From NCBI RefSeq assembly GCF_001667275.1, contig NZ_LZHV01000060.1:1-64000 (forward strand): DNA of 64,000 nt, in the 5' to 3' direction. Both the position numbers and the translations under genes were made by a program. This stretch comes from Mycobacterium sp. ACS4054. Its GTDB lineage: Bacteria; Actinomycetota; Actinomycetes; Mycobacteriales; Mycobacteriaceae. Of the stretch, positions 33,110 to 41,901 are shown piece by piece. The stretch's first letter is position 1. Each line of letters starts with the position of its first letter. A model generated the notes under the pieces. It searched no databases and had not been told where the DNA came from. It worked only from the letters and a program-made list of their open reading frames with translations.

Positions 33110-35329
33110 TCACGACTTGTCCAGGTATTCGATCCGGTCACCGGTGACGAAAGGCGCTGCCAGCAAAGACAACTCGGGGTTGCCCGGGTTGTCGGCGTAG
33201 CTGCGGACGCAGGACTCGCGCGCGGCCTCGATGACGTCGCGATGGTCGGCCAGCGAAAGCAGGCGCAGGTTGATCGCGCGGCCGGACTGGTTGCGGCCCA
33301 ACACGTCCCCCTCCCGGCGTTCCTTGAGGTCCAGGTCGGCCAGCGCGAACCCGTCCAGGGTCGCGGCCACCGCGGACAGCCGCCGGCCCGCGGGCGACTC
33401 CGGCGAAACCCAGCTGGCGAGCAGGCAGAGGCTGGGATGGCTGCCGCGGCCGATGCGGCCCCGCAGCTGATGCAGCTGGCTGATGCCGAAGCGGTCGGCA
33501 TCCATCACCAGCATCACGGTGGCGTTGGGCACATCCACACCGACCTCGATGACGGTGGTGCACACCAGCACGTCGATGTCACCAGCGCGGAACGCCGCCA
33601 TCGCCGCGTCCTTTTCGTCGGCGGACAACCGGCCGTGCATCAGGCCCAGGCGCACATTCGCCAACTCACCCGAACGCAGCCGGGCGTAGAGACCCTCGGC
33701 GGTTTCCGACGGCCTGGTGTTCTGTTCCTGATTGTCCGCATCGTCGGTTTCGTCGATCCGCGGCGCGACCACATAGGCCTGGCGGCCGGCGGTGACCTCC
33801 TCGCTGATGCGCCGCCAGGCCCGCTCCAGCCACGCCGGCTTGTCCTTGACGAAGATGACGTTGCTGGTGATCGGCTGCCGACCGCGCGGAAGTTCGCGCA
33901 GCGTCGACGTTTCCAGGTCGCCGTAGACGGTGAGCGCGACCGTGCGCGGTATGGGTGTAGCCGTCATCACCAGCAGGTGCGGGGTGACACCGGGACGGGC
34001 CTTGGCCCGCAACTGGTCTCGCTGTTCGACCCCGAAGCGGTGTTGCTCGTCGACCACCACCATGCCCAGGTTGTGGAATTCCACCGCGTCCTGCAGCAGC
34101 GCGTGGGTGCCGACGACGATCCCGACCTGACCGCTGGCCACCTCGTCGCGGACGTGCTTCTTCTGCGCCGCCGTCATCGAACCCGTGAGCAGCGCGACGC
34201 GGGTCGCGTTGTCGGCGCCACCGAGCTGACCCGCCATCGCCAACGGGCCCAGCACGTCGTTGATCGACCGGAGATGTTGGGCGGCAAGGACTTCCGTGGG
34301 CGCCAGCAACGCACACTGGTAGCCGGCGTCCACAAGTTGCAGCATCGCGAGCACCGCGATGATGGTCTTGCCCGAACCGACCTCGCCCTGCAGCAGGCGG
34401 TTCATCGGCCGGGTGGCCGCCAGCTCCGTCGCGAACACGTCGAGCACCTCGCGCTGGCCGCCGGTCAGCTCGAACGGTAAGCGCCCCAACAGTTCCGCGG
34501 CCAAGCCGTCGGGCCGCGCCGGCGCCGCGGGCCCGGACTCCGACAGTTCGCTGTGCCGCCGGGCCACCAGCGCCCACTGCAACCCGACGGCCTCGTCGAA
34601 GGTCAGCCGCTCCCGCGCCCGCCTGCGCGCCGCCTGCTCTTCGGCCAGGTGGATGTCGCGCAGCGCGCGATCCTCGGAGACCAGGCCGTGATGGTCGCGC
34701 AGCTCCGCGGGCAGCGGGTCGTCCACCGGATCCAGGACGTCGAGCACCTGGCGCACGCACCGGAAGATGTCCCAGCTCTGCAGCTTGGTGGTCGCCGGAT
34801 AGATCGGGAAGAAGGCCCGCTCGAACGCCGCCATCTGCACCTCCCCGGTGGTGGCCTGCGAGGCGATGGCGATGTTCTTCAGCGAGCTCGTGCCGCGGTT
34901 CTTGCCGTCCGGGGAGTCGAGGATGAGGAACGCCGGATGGGTCAGCTGCATGACGTTGTTGAAGAAGCCGACCTCTCCGGAGAGCATCACCTTGGTGCCC
35001 TTGGTCAGGTCCTTCTTCAGGTAGTTCGCGTTGAAGAACGTCGCGGTCACCTTGTTGCGGCCGGCGCCGAGGGTGATGCGGTGGCACACCCGGTTCGGGG
35101 TCTTCTTCATGGGGAACGTCTTGGTTTCGGCGATCGTGTCGACGATCGTGATGTGCTCGCCGGCCGGGGGCTTCTGATCGTCGGAGTCCCAGCGGGTCGC
35201 GCCCTCGGTGTAGCTGCGCGGATAGTGGCGCAGCAGGTCGTCGACGGTGCGGATGCCCAGCTCCTCGTCGAGCTGATCGGCGGCCTTGGCGCCCACCACG
35301 AAGTCCAGCCGGTCGCGCAGCGTGGCCAC
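33110..35329 (-). CDS. recG: ATP-dependent DNA helicase RecG
   Basis: RecG remodels stalled replication forks and Holliday junctions. It is 739 aa (about 737 in M. tuberculosis) with a GTG start. An N-terminal wedge/OB domain is followed by helicase motifs: Walker A GEVGSGKT, motif II as DEQHRFG (the RecG form), TATPIPRT, and the later VLVCTTVIEVGVDVPNA and QLHQLRGRIGRG. It begins 2 bp after the stop of the FakA-like gene, suggesting one transcription unit. Confidence 0.97.
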   Translation of the reverse strand: MATLRDRLDFVVGAKAADQLDEELGIRTVDDLLRHYPRSYTEGATRWDSDDQKPPAGEHITIVDTIAETKTFPMKKTPNRVCHRITLGAGRNKVTATFFNANYLKKDLTKGTKVMLSGEVGFFNNVMQLTHPAFLILDSPDGKNRGTSSLKNIAIASQATTGEVQMAAFERAFFPIYPATTKLQSWDIFRCVRQVLDVLDPVDDPLPAELRDHHGLVSEDRALRDIHLAEEQAARRRARERLTFDEAVGLQWALVARRHSELSESGPAAPARPDGLAAELLGRLPFELTGGQREVLDVFATELAATRPMNRLLQGEVGSGKTIIAVLAMLQLVDAGYQCALLAPTEVLAAQHLRSINDVLGPLAMAGQLGGADNATRVALLTGSMTAAQKKHVRDEVASGQVGIVVGTHALLQDAVEFHNLGMVVVDEQHRFGVEQRDQLRAKARPGVTPHLLVMTATPIPRTVALTVYGDLETSTLRELPRGRQPITSNVIFVKDKPAWLERAWRRISEEVTAGRQAYVVAPRIDETDDADNQEQNTRPSETAEGLYARLRSGELANVRLGLMHGRLSADEKDAAMAAFRAGDIDVLVCTTVIEVGVDVPNATVMLVMDADRFGISQLHQLRGRIGRGSHPSLCLLASWVSPESPAGRRLSAVAATLDGFALADLDLKERREGDVLGRNQSGRAINLRLLSLADHRDVIEAARESCVRSYADNPGNPELSLLAAPFVTGDRIEYLDKS

Positions 35330-35331
35330 GG

Positions 35332-37044
35332 CTACTCGACCCCGATCAACAGCGCGTCCCCGCGATGCCCGGTGCGGTAGGTGACCAGCTCGGTCCCCGG
35401 GTGATGGTCGTGCATGTGCTCTTCCAGGACGTCGGCCACGGCCGTGACGTCGTCGTCCGTTTCGATGCCGGCGCCCACCAGCACGGTCACCAGGTCACCG
35501 CCCGAGGCCAGCAACAGGTCGAGCAGGCCGATGGCCGCCGCGACGGCGTCGGCGGCCACGATCAGCACCTCGTCCCCCGCGATGCCCAGGCCGTCGCCGG
35601 GCTGGCAGCGCCCCGCCCAGGTCAGCGCGCTCTCGGTCGCGATGCGCACCGAGCCGTGCCGGGCCGCACCCGCGGCGCGGGCCATGGTGTAGCCGTCGTC
35701 CACCGCCTGCCGGCCGGTTTCGTGCACGGCGAGCGCGGCCAGCCCCTGCACCATCGATCCCGTCGGGATCGGCACCACGTCGATGCCCCAGCCGATGGCA
35801 GCGGTGCACCCGGCCACCAGCTCCTCGGCGGGCACGTAGCCGTTGGGCAGCACCATCACCTGCGCGGCGCCGGTGTCGACGACCGCCCGCATCAACTGGT
35901 GCGCGCTGATGGTGGTGACCGGGTCGCCGCCGCCCGCGTCCCGCTGCAGCACACAGGCGCCCTCGCCGCCGAACAGTTCGGCGGCGCCGTCGCCGAGGTC
36001 GACGGCCAGCACCGCGCGTTCCCGCGTCCAGCCGCCGGCCGGCAGCCCGGTGGCGCCGGAGCTCAACGCCGAAATCACGATGCGGCTCAGCCGCCCGGCG
36101 GCCAGCCCCGCCTCGACCGCGGCGCCGGCGTCGTCGGTGTGCACATGCACCGAGTAGGTGCGGTGGGCCGGCGACGGCGCGGCGGCGATGCCCACCGAAT
36201 CGCCGAGCTCCCCGAGCCGGTCCCGCAGGGCGTCCGCCGCGGCCGGTTCGCATCCGTCGAGGCGGTACATCACCTCGAACTGCGGCGCGGGGCGTTCGGC
36301 GGTGCCCTGCGGTTGCGGTGCGCGCGGCGACAACTCGTAGACGGTCCGGGCGGGCGCCTGCCCGGTGACGGTGGCGCGCAGGGCGTCCAGCAGGACCAGC
36401 AGGCCGCGGCCACCCGCGTCCACGGCACCCGCGTCGGCAAGCACGTCGAGCTGCTCGGGCGTCTTTTCCAGGGCGACCACCGCCGCATCCCCGGCGGCCA
36501 TGAGCGCCGGGGTGAGCCCGTCCCCGGCTTGGGCGCACTCCCCGACGGCGTCGGCGGCGGCCCGCAGCACCGACACGATGGTCCCGGGGATTTCCTGGCC
36601 GCCCATCGAGGCGATGACCAGCTCGACACCGCGGCGCAGCGACGCGCCGAGCGTGGGGGCGTCGATGTGGGGCAGTTCACCGCCGGAGTCGGCCGCCGCG
36701 GCCGCGGTCACGTCGGCGACGCCGCGCAGGATCTGCGACAAAATCACGCCGGAGTTGCCGCGGGCACCGTTCAGGGCGCCGGCCGACATCGCCGCGGCGG
36801 CCCGCGCGACGCACGCCGACCCGCCCTCCGAATTCAGCCCGGCGTTGGCCTCGGCCAGCGCCGATCGCATGGTGAACAGCATGTTGGCGCCGGTATCGGA
36901 GTCGGCCACCGGGAAGACATTGAGCCGGTTGATCTCGTCGATGTGGGTGATGAGGTCGCTGACGGCGGTGTGCGCCCAATCCCGCAAGGTGGTCGCGTCC
37001 AGCAGGCGTTCCGACGGTCCCAGTGTTACCCACCTCCTCCACAA
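35332..37044 (-). CDS. DAK/FakA-like kinase-family protein
   Basis: The N-terminal half is a DhaL-type domain: NRLNVFPVADSDTGANMLFTM carries the Asp residues that bind Mg-ATP, followed by GARGNSGVILSQILRG. The middle and C-terminal regions follow the FakA/YloV layout. In Firmicutes FakA phosphorylates fatty acids presented by FakB; whether that applies here is unknown. The reading frame is intact (up to 570 aa). In M. tuberculosis the region is annotated as two pieces, Rv2975c and Rv2974c. The start is uncertain: the frame opens at TTG 37044, but AGGAGG lies inside the first codons, so initiation slightly downstream near LGPSERLL is likely. Confidence 0.8.
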   Translation of the reverse strand: MWRRWVTLGPSERLLDATTLRDWAHTAVSDLITHIDEINRLNVFPVADSDTGANMLFTMRSALAEANAGLNSEGGSACVARAAAAMSAGALNGARGNSGVILSQILRGVADVTAAAAADSGGELPHIDAPTLGASLRRGVELVIASMGGQEIPGTIVSVLRAAADAVGECAQAGDGLTPALMAAGDAAVVALEKTPEQLDVLADAGAVDAGGRGLLVLLDALRATVTGQAPARTVYELSPRAPQPQGTAERPAPQFEVMYRLDGCEPAAADALRDRLGELGDSVGIAAAPSPAHRTYSVHVHTDDAGAAVEAGLAAGRLSRIVISALSSGATGLPAGGWTRERAVLAVDLGDGAAELFGGEGACVLQRDAGGGDPVTTISAHQLMRAVVDTGAAQVMVLPNGYVPAEELVAGCTAAIGWGIDVVPIPTGSMVQGLAALAVHETGRQAVDDGYTMARAAGAARHGSVRIATESALTWAGRCQPGDGLGIAGDEVLIVAADAVAAAIGLLDLLLASGGDLVTVLVGAGIETDDDVTAVADVLEEHMHDHHPGTELVTYRTGHRGDALLIGVE

Positions 37045-37166
37045 CCAGCGTGGGCGCCAGCGTAGCCCGGTGGCACCGGCCGCGGCCGCCCGTGACCACC
37101 ACCCGCCGGCGGGGTGATCCGGCCCATTGAGCCTAGCCAGACGGGGCGACAGCGGTCCCGATCGTT

Positions 37167-37196
37167 TTGGCGGTTGCCACGCCGATCACCTATCCT
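37167..37196 (+). promoter_or_regulatory. Probable rpmB promoter
   Basis: TTGGCG at 37167-37172 and TATCCT at 37191-37196 are separated by 18 bp, about 80 bp before the rpmB start. This is a reasonable housekeeping sigma-factor promoter. A GAGGAG ribosome site at 37262-37267 precedes the ATG. It is judged by eye only. Confidence 0.4.
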
Positions 37197-37277
37197 GGTT
37201 GGGCCCGGTCAACCGGGCTGTCCCGGCCACGTGTCAGACCGCCGAGCCGGACCCCCGAGATTTGAGGAGCTTGAACC

Positions 37278-37472
37278 ATGGCCGCTGTGTGCGACATCTG
37301 CGGGAAAGGCCCCGGCTTCGGCAAGTCGGTGTCGCACTCCCACCGCCGCACCAGCCGCCGGTGGGACCCCAACGTCCAGACGGTGCACGTTGTCACCCGC
37401 CCGGGCGGCAACAAGCAGCGCCTCAACGCCTGCACGTCCTGCATCAAGGCCGGCAAGGTCGTCCGGGGCTGA
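37278..37472 (+). CDS. rpmB: 50S ribosomal protein L28, zinc-binding form
   Basis: This 64-aa L28 protein has two CxxC pairs (CDIC near the start and CTSC near the end), marking the zinc-containing form. HSHRRTSRRWDPNVQ is typical L28. Mycobacteria usually carry a zinc-free paralog elsewhere that replaces it under zinc limitation; that copy is not in this window. The gene diverges from the FakA-like/recG unit and converges on the SDR gene with a 7-bp gap. Confidence 0.95.
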   Translation: MAAVCDICGKGPGFGKSVSHSHRRTSRRWDPNVQTVHVVTRPGGNKQRLNACTSCIKAGKVVRG

Positions 37473-37479
37473 ACCGGAG

Positions 37480-38301
37480 CTACATCACGACGTGCCCGGC
37501 GTCGACGGGTATCGACACGCCCGTCACGTAACGCGCGCGCGGGCCCACCAGCCATAGCACCGCTTCCGTCACGTCTTGCGCCTCGACCAGCGGCACGTCG
37601 GGCAGCAGCATCTGGGCGACGGCCGGGTTCGGGTTCTCCAGCATCCGGTTGACGACGAAGTCGTTGAGGATCATCGGCGTCGTGACACCGGCCGGGTGAA
37701 CGGAATTGACCCGAATCTTGTGCGGCGCATAGGCATTCGCTGCCGACCGCATCAACCCCACCACCCCATGCTTGGACGCGGCATAGGCGAACATCGCCGC
37801 ACTCCCGTCTCCGCCCTTGCCGGTCAGCCCCTGCGACGAGCTGATGAGCACCACCGACCCGCCCCTGCCCTTGTGGATGATCGACGGCACCGTCGCCAGC
37901 ATCGTGTGCCACACGCCCTTGAGGTTGGTGTCCACGATCGTGGTGAACACCGGCTCGGACTCGATGTCGGTGAGCCCGATCGCCACCACCCCGGCGTTGG
38001 CGACGACGATATCGACCTCACCGAGAACGTCGATTGCGCTTTGCACCCCGGCCTGCAATTGCGGCAGGTCCCGCACGTCGGCGACGACCGGCACCACCTT
38101 GCGGCCCGCCGCTTCGACCAGCCGCGCGGTTTCGTCGAGATCCGATTTGCTACCCAGGGGGTAGGGAATCGCGTCGATGTCGGCGCAGATGTCCACCGCG
38201 ATGATGTCGGCGCCCTGTTCGGCGAAGGCCACCGCGTGGCTGCGACCCTGGCCGCGCGCCGCGCCGGTGATCACGGCGACCTTGTTGTCGAGTTCACCCA
38301 T
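37480..38301 (-). CDS. Mycofactocin-associated SDR oxidoreductase
   Basis: This 273-aa short-chain dehydrogenase has the cofactor loop TGAARGQGRSHA, and the catalytic Ser (VLISSSQG) and YAASK (FAYAASKHGVVGL). The roughly 20-residue insertion after the second strand (VDICADIDAIPYPLGSKSDL) is the hallmark of the mycofactocin-coupled/carveol dehydrogenase family, in which NAD(H) is tightly bound and mycofactocin accepts the electrons. A hydroxyl-bearing terpenoid or steroid-like substrate is plausible but unproven. It is two bases downstream of a second SDR on the same strand. ATG 38301 gives the canonical N-terminus; the longer upstream frame runs under the neighbour. Confidence 0.88.
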   Translation of the reverse strand: MGELDNKVAVITGAARGQGRSHAVAFAEQGADIIAVDICADIDAIPYPLGSKSDLDETARLVEAAGRKVVPVVADVRDLPQLQAGVQSAIDVLGEVDIVVANAGVVAIGLTDIESEPVFTTIVDTNLKGVWHTMLATVPSIIHKGRGGSVVLISSSQGLTGKGGDGSAAMFAYAASKHGVVGLMRSAANAYAPHKIRVNSVHPAGVTTPMILNDFVVNRMLENPNPAVAQMLLPDVPLVEAQDVTEAVLWLVGPRARYVTGVSIPVDAGHVVM

Positions 38302-38303
38302 GA

Positions 38304-39194
38304 CTACACCTCCAGTGTCGTGCCGGTCTCTTGTTCGGCGAAGGCCACCAGGCGCGCGGCCGCGTCGTAGTCGCAGGCGACCGGCGAGCGGCCGGCGAGC
38401 ACCGGGCCGCCGCGCAGGCCGAACCTGCCGCTGACGCCGACGTAGCTGCCCGGCGGTATCGGTTCGCTGATGCAGTACAGCGTGGGCGCCGCGCCCTGGT
38501 CGATGTCGTTGGCCAGCCGGTCGGCCACCGCCTTGACCGCTTTGTGGCTTACCGCCATCAGCGGCGAGTCGCCGACCTGCGACAGATTCGAGGCCACCCA
38601 GCCCGGATGGGTGAGCTGGCTGACGATGGGCGATCGCGCGGCGCGCAGCCGGCGGTCGAGCTCCAGGCCCCACAGCATCACCGCCAGCTTCGACTGCCCG
38701 TAGGCGCCGAGCCTGGTCCACTTGTGCCGGCGCAGGTGGAGGTCGTCCAGGCGCAGCGTCGCCGATCGGTGCGCGTCGGAGCCCACGTTGATGATCTGCG
38801 ACCGGATCCGGGGCAGCAGCAGGTTGGTCAGCGCGAACGGCCCGAGCAGGTTAGTGCCCAGCGTCTTCTCGAAGCCGTCGACCGTTTCGGTGCGGCGCTC
38901 GGTCAGCGCGCCGGCGTTGTTGATCAGGATGTCGACGTCGTCGCCGACCGACTGCGCGAACGCGCGCACCGACGACAGATCGGCGAGGTCGACCCTGGCG
39001 ACCGCGGTGGATCCGCCGATGTCGGCGGCGCGCTGCTCACCCAGCTCGGTGTTGCGAACCGCCATGATCACGTGCGCGCCGGCATTGGCCAGGGCGCGGG
39101 CGGTCCCGAGCCCGACGCCGTTGGTCGCTCCCGTCACGACGACTCGTTTGCCGGTCAGGTTGCCGAGCCGGGACGGCGTCCAAGATAGGGTCAC
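38304..39194 (-). CDS. SDR oxidoreductase, retinol dehydrogenase/protochlorophyllide reductase-like
   Basis: This is a 296-aa short-chain dehydrogenase. The cofactor loop is TGATNGVGLGTARAL, and NNAGAL follows. The catalytic Tyr-Lys is in YGQSKLAVMLWGLEL, with Ser in INVGSDAHRS. The length and the YGQSKLA pattern place it with the long-type SDRs (retinol dehydrogenase, WWOX, protochlorophyllide reductase) that use NADP(H). I prefer GTG 39194 over the in-frame TTG at 39203. It probably forms an operon with the mycofactocin-type SDR and diverges from the NTF2-like gene. Confidence 0.85.
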   Translation of the reverse strand: MTLSWTPSRLGNLTGKRVVVTGATNGVGLGTARALANAGAHVIMAVRNTELGEQRAADIGGSTAVARVDLADLSSVRAFAQSVGDDVDILINNAGALTERRTETVDGFEKTLGTNLLGPFALTNLLLPRIRSQIINVGSDAHRSATLRLDDLHLRRHKWTRLGAYGQSKLAVMLWGLELDRRLRAARSPIVSQLTHPGWVASNLSQVGDSPLMAVSHKAVKAVADRLANDIDQGAAPTLYCISEPIPPGSYVGVSGRFGLRGGPVLAGRSPVACDYDAAARLVAFAEQETGTTLEV

Positions 39195-39291
39195 GGCGAT
39201 CAAGAGTAATGGTCGGTTCTATGTAAATTGGACCGGTTCTGCCACCATTGTTCGCGGAAGCGGCGGAGACGGGCCCGACAGGTGGTTTCAC

Positions 39292-39735
39292 ATGAGTGAC
39301 AGCGCAACGGAAATCACCAACCTGATCTACACCTACGCCGAGCTTCTCGATGGCGGCGACCTGGACGGGGTGGCCAGGCTCTTCGAGCACGGCCGGATCT
39401 GCGGCGTGGAGGACGGACCGCCGGAGACGGTGTTCGCCGGCGCCACCCGGGTGCGCGAGATGTATGAGATGGCCACCCGCATCTACTCCGACGGCACGCC
39501 GAAGACCAAGCACAACACGACCAACGTGCAGCTGTATATCGACGAGGCCGCGGGGACCGCCCGCAGCACGTCCTACTACTGCGTCACCCAGGCCACCCCC
39601 GACCTGCCGCTGCAGGTGATCGTGACCGGGCACTACAAGGACACGTTCCAGCGGGTGGACGGCACCTGGCGGTTCGACAGCCGCACGATGTTCGTCGACC
39701 AGGTCGGCGACGTCAGTCAGCATCTGAAGTTCTGA
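39292..39735 (+). CDS. SnoaL/NTF2-like protein
   Basis: This 147-aa protein has the shape of an NTF2/SnoaL fold: an N-terminal helix with YTYAELLDGGDLDGVARLFEHG, then alternating strands ending in GTWRFDSRTMFVDQVGD. Small proteins of this type act as isomerases, hydratases or hydroxylase subunits on polycyclic substrates, or merely bind ligands. No catalytic set can be assigned. ATG 39292 opens the recognisable domain; upstream codons in the same frame lie over the divergent SDR. It is transcribed away from the two SDRs and towards the two-repeat protein. Confidence 0.7.
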   Translation: MSDSATEITNLIYTYAELLDGGDLDGVARLFEHGRICGVEDGPPETVFAGATRVREMYEMATRIYSDGTPKTKHNTTNVQLYIDEAAGTARSTSYYCVTQATPDLPLQVIVTGHYKDTFQRVDGTWRFDSRTMFVDQVGDVSQHLKF

Positions 39736-39752
39736 ACCGGTCGGCTAATTAC

Positions 39753-39765
39753 GTTGTAGGACAAC
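39753..39765. promoter_or_regulatory. Short palindrome upstream of the two-repeat protein gene
   Basis: GTTGT-AGG-ACAAC is a perfect 5-bp inverted repeat, 31 bp before the ATG at 39797, in a locally A/T-rich gap of 61 bp. It could be a dimeric repressor site for the following gene pair. No regulator is encoded nearby, so this is only suggestive. Confidence 0.3.
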
Positions 39766-39796
39766 ATTTTTGGAAAGCGCATCGAAAGAAGAGCGA

Positions 39797-41044
39797 ATGC
39801 CCGATGACCCCGTTGCCACGGCCTCCCAGCACGAACAGGAACTGGCCGCCCTCGAGCTGATCGAACACCCCACCGTCAGGGCCGCCTACCAGGCGGTGGC
39901 GCAGGCGTGGCTGGGCCGCGCGAAGGCGTCCGAGGCGATGCGGGAGCGGTTCGACGACGCGTTCGCCGAGGTGATGTTCTCGGCCGCGGTGTGGTCGTCC
40001 AACCAGGACAAGCTGCGGCCGAAGGTCAGCTGCATCACCCGGCTGGCGCACCCGGTCGACGGCCGCCGCATCCCCGGATCTCGTTGGGGCATCGACAATC
40101 CCGACAGCGTCTACCGGGTGATCCCGATCTCCGGCGACGAACGCTACGAAATTCACGGCCGGGTGGGCGAGCACCGCATGACCGAGAACTACTTCACGCT
40201 CTGGGACGCCAACATGGGCACCGTCGACGTGCTCAACGGCCGCACCATGCACGTCGACTCCGACGGCAGCTACACGATCACGGTGGACGCCGACCCCGCC
40301 GGTGGGCGGCCCAACCATGTGCGGACCACCTCCGCGGCGCACGAGTTCTACATCCGGGACGTGTTGTTGGACTGGGGGCGCGACGACCCCAATCACATTG
40401 AGGTGCAACGACTTGGCGGCCCCCCGCTAACGCCCGCGCGCACGCGCGACGAGCAGGCCGAGGCCACCGCGGCGATGATGGAGTACTTCGCCAACTTCAC
40501 CGGCAAGCTCAGCCACGGCGTCTACAAGATGCCGCCCAACCACTTCGACCTGGCGTGGTCGGCCGACAAGGCCGGCGCGATGCGCAACCAGGTGTACGTC
40601 ATGGGCCGCTTCGATCTCGCCCCCGACGAGGCGTTCGTGGTGGACCTCAACGACGGTGGCGCCGAATACTTCACGGTTCCGCTGAGCAACATCTGGGGCA
40701 CCACGCTCAACATCCTCGACCGCACCGGCAGCCTCAACAAGGCGCAGTCGGTTCCCAACGAGGACGGCAGCACGTACACCTACGTGATCGCGCCGACCGA
40801 CCCCGGCGTGGCCAACTGGATCGACTCCGACGGCCTGAGGGAAGGGATCCTGACCCTGCGGATGGCCGAATTCGGCGAGTCGGGCCCCCGCGAGGACCTC
40901 GGCGCGCGCGGGCGGGTCGTCAAGCTGGACCGGCTCGACACCGAGCTGCCCGAGCTGCCACGGGTGAGCCCGCAGGAGCGGGCCGCTCAACTCGCCGACC
41001 GGCGGACGGCGTATCTGCGGCGCCTGCCCGAAGGGGCGGCCTGA
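39797..41044 (+). CDS. Uncharacterised protein with two DUF1214-like repeats
   Basis: This 415-aa protein has no signal peptide or membrane segment. Two segments look alike: residues 131-190 (NYFTLWDANMGTVDVLNG, then DGSYTITV) and 290-358 (EYFTVPLSNIWGTTLNI, then DGSTYTYVIAPTDPG). Each runs from a Tyr-Phe-Thr strand through a polar turn to a strand followed by a charged motif. They recall DUF1214 domains, whose function is unknown. The downstream SDR begins one base after the stop. ATG 39797 is preferred to 39770 because AGAAGAG precedes it. An enzyme or ligand-binding role with the adjacent SDR is possible but not shown. Confidence 0.6.
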   Translation: MPDDPVATASQHEQELAALELIEHPTVRAAYQAVAQAWLGRAKASEAMRERFDDAFAEVMFSAAVWSSNQDKLRPKVSCITRLAHPVDGRRIPGSRWGIDNPDSVYRVIPISGDERYEIHGRVGEHRMTENYFTLWDANMGTVDVLNGRTMHVDSDGSYTITVDADPAGGRPNHVRTTSAAHEFYIRDVLLDWGRDDPNHIEVQRLGGPPLTPARTRDEQAEATAAMMEYFANFTGKLSHGVYKMPPNHFDLAWSADKAGAMRNQVYVMGRFDLAPDEAFVVDLNDGGAEYFTVPLSNIWGTTLNILDRTGSLNKAQSVPNEDGSTYTYVIAPTDPGVANWIDSDGLREGILTLRMAEFGESGPREDLGARGRVVKLDRLDTELPELPRVSPQERAAQLADRRTAYLRRLPEGAA

Positions 41045-41045
41045 G

Positions 41046-41873
41046 ATGGCGCGTTGGCTTATCACCGGATGCTCCACCGGCTTCGGCCGTGAAATTGCCC
41101 GCGCGGCACTGGAAGCGGGACACAGCACGGTGGTGACCGCCCGGCGCGCCGACGCGGTGCGGGACTTCGCCGACGAGTTCGGGGACCGCGCCCTGGCCGT
41201 CGCGCTCGACGTCACCGACCCGAAGCAGATCGCGGCCGCGGTGTCGGCCGCCGACGACGCGTTCGGCGGCATCGATGTGCAGGTCAACAACGCCGGTCAC
41301 GGATACCTGTCCGCCGTGGAGGAAGGCGAGGACGCCGAGGTCCGAAAGCTGTTCGACGTCAACTACTTCGGTGCGGTCAACATGATCAAGGCGGTGCTGC
41401 CGGCCATGCGTGCGCGCGGCGGGGGGCACATCATCAACATGTCGTCGATGACCGGCCTGGTGGCCAACCCGCCCAACGCCTACTACTCGTCGACCAAGTT
41501 CGCGCTCGAGGCGATCACCGAGGCCCTCGCCACCGAGGTGCGGCCGCTGGGCATCAAGGTGACCGCGATCGAGCCGGGGGCCTTCCGCACCGACTGGGCG
41601 ACCCGATCGATGAAGGAGTCGACCACGCCGATAGCCGATTACGTCGACGTGGCGGCGCGCAAGGACCTGATCAAGCAGTTCGCCGATCACCTGCCCGGCG
41701 ACCCGCGCAAGGTCGCCGAAGCGGTGCTGATGGTGACCACCCTCGACGAGCCGCCGCTGCGGCTGCTGTTGGGTCGCGACGTGCTCAAAGCCATGCGCGA
41801 CAAGATCGCCGCGCTCTCGTCATCGATCGAAGAGTGGAAGTCCGTCACCAAGGACGTGAACTTCGCGGATTAG
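41046..41873 (+). CDS. SDR oxidoreductase, classical type
   Basis: This 275-aa classical short-chain dehydrogenase has TGCSTGFGREIA as cofactor loop, NNAGHG, catalytic Ser in INMSSMTGL and YYSSTKFALEAITEAL. The Arg-Arg after the second strand (VVTARRADAV) suggests NADP(H) preference. It is close in type to mycobacterial SDRs annotated as oxidoreductases of unknown substrate. Being one base from the upstream gene, it is almost certainly cotranscribed with it. It converges with the nitroreductase gene. Confidence 0.88.
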   Translation: MARWLITGCSTGFGREIARAALEAGHSTVVTARRADAVRDFADEFGDRALAVALDVTDPKQIAAAVSAADDAFGGIDVQVNNAGHGYLSAVEEGEDAEVRKLFDVNYFGAVNMIKAVLPAMRARGGGHIINMSSMTGLVANPPNAYYSSTKFALEAITEALATEVRPLGIKVTAIEPGAFRTDWATRSMKESTTPIADYVDVAARKDLIKQFADHLPGDPRKVAEAVLMVTTLDEPPLRLLLGRDVLKAMRDKIAALSSSIEEWKSVTKDVNFAD

Positions 41874-41901
41874 CGACGACTGTGGGTGGCATCAGGAGTC
41901 C

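Noticed and set aside
38722..39291. N-terminal extension of the SnoaL-like gene, or a separate gene upstream of it
   Set aside because: This stretch lies over the opposite-strand SDR, has no domain similarity and is low complexity. The recognisable domain begins at ATG 39292.
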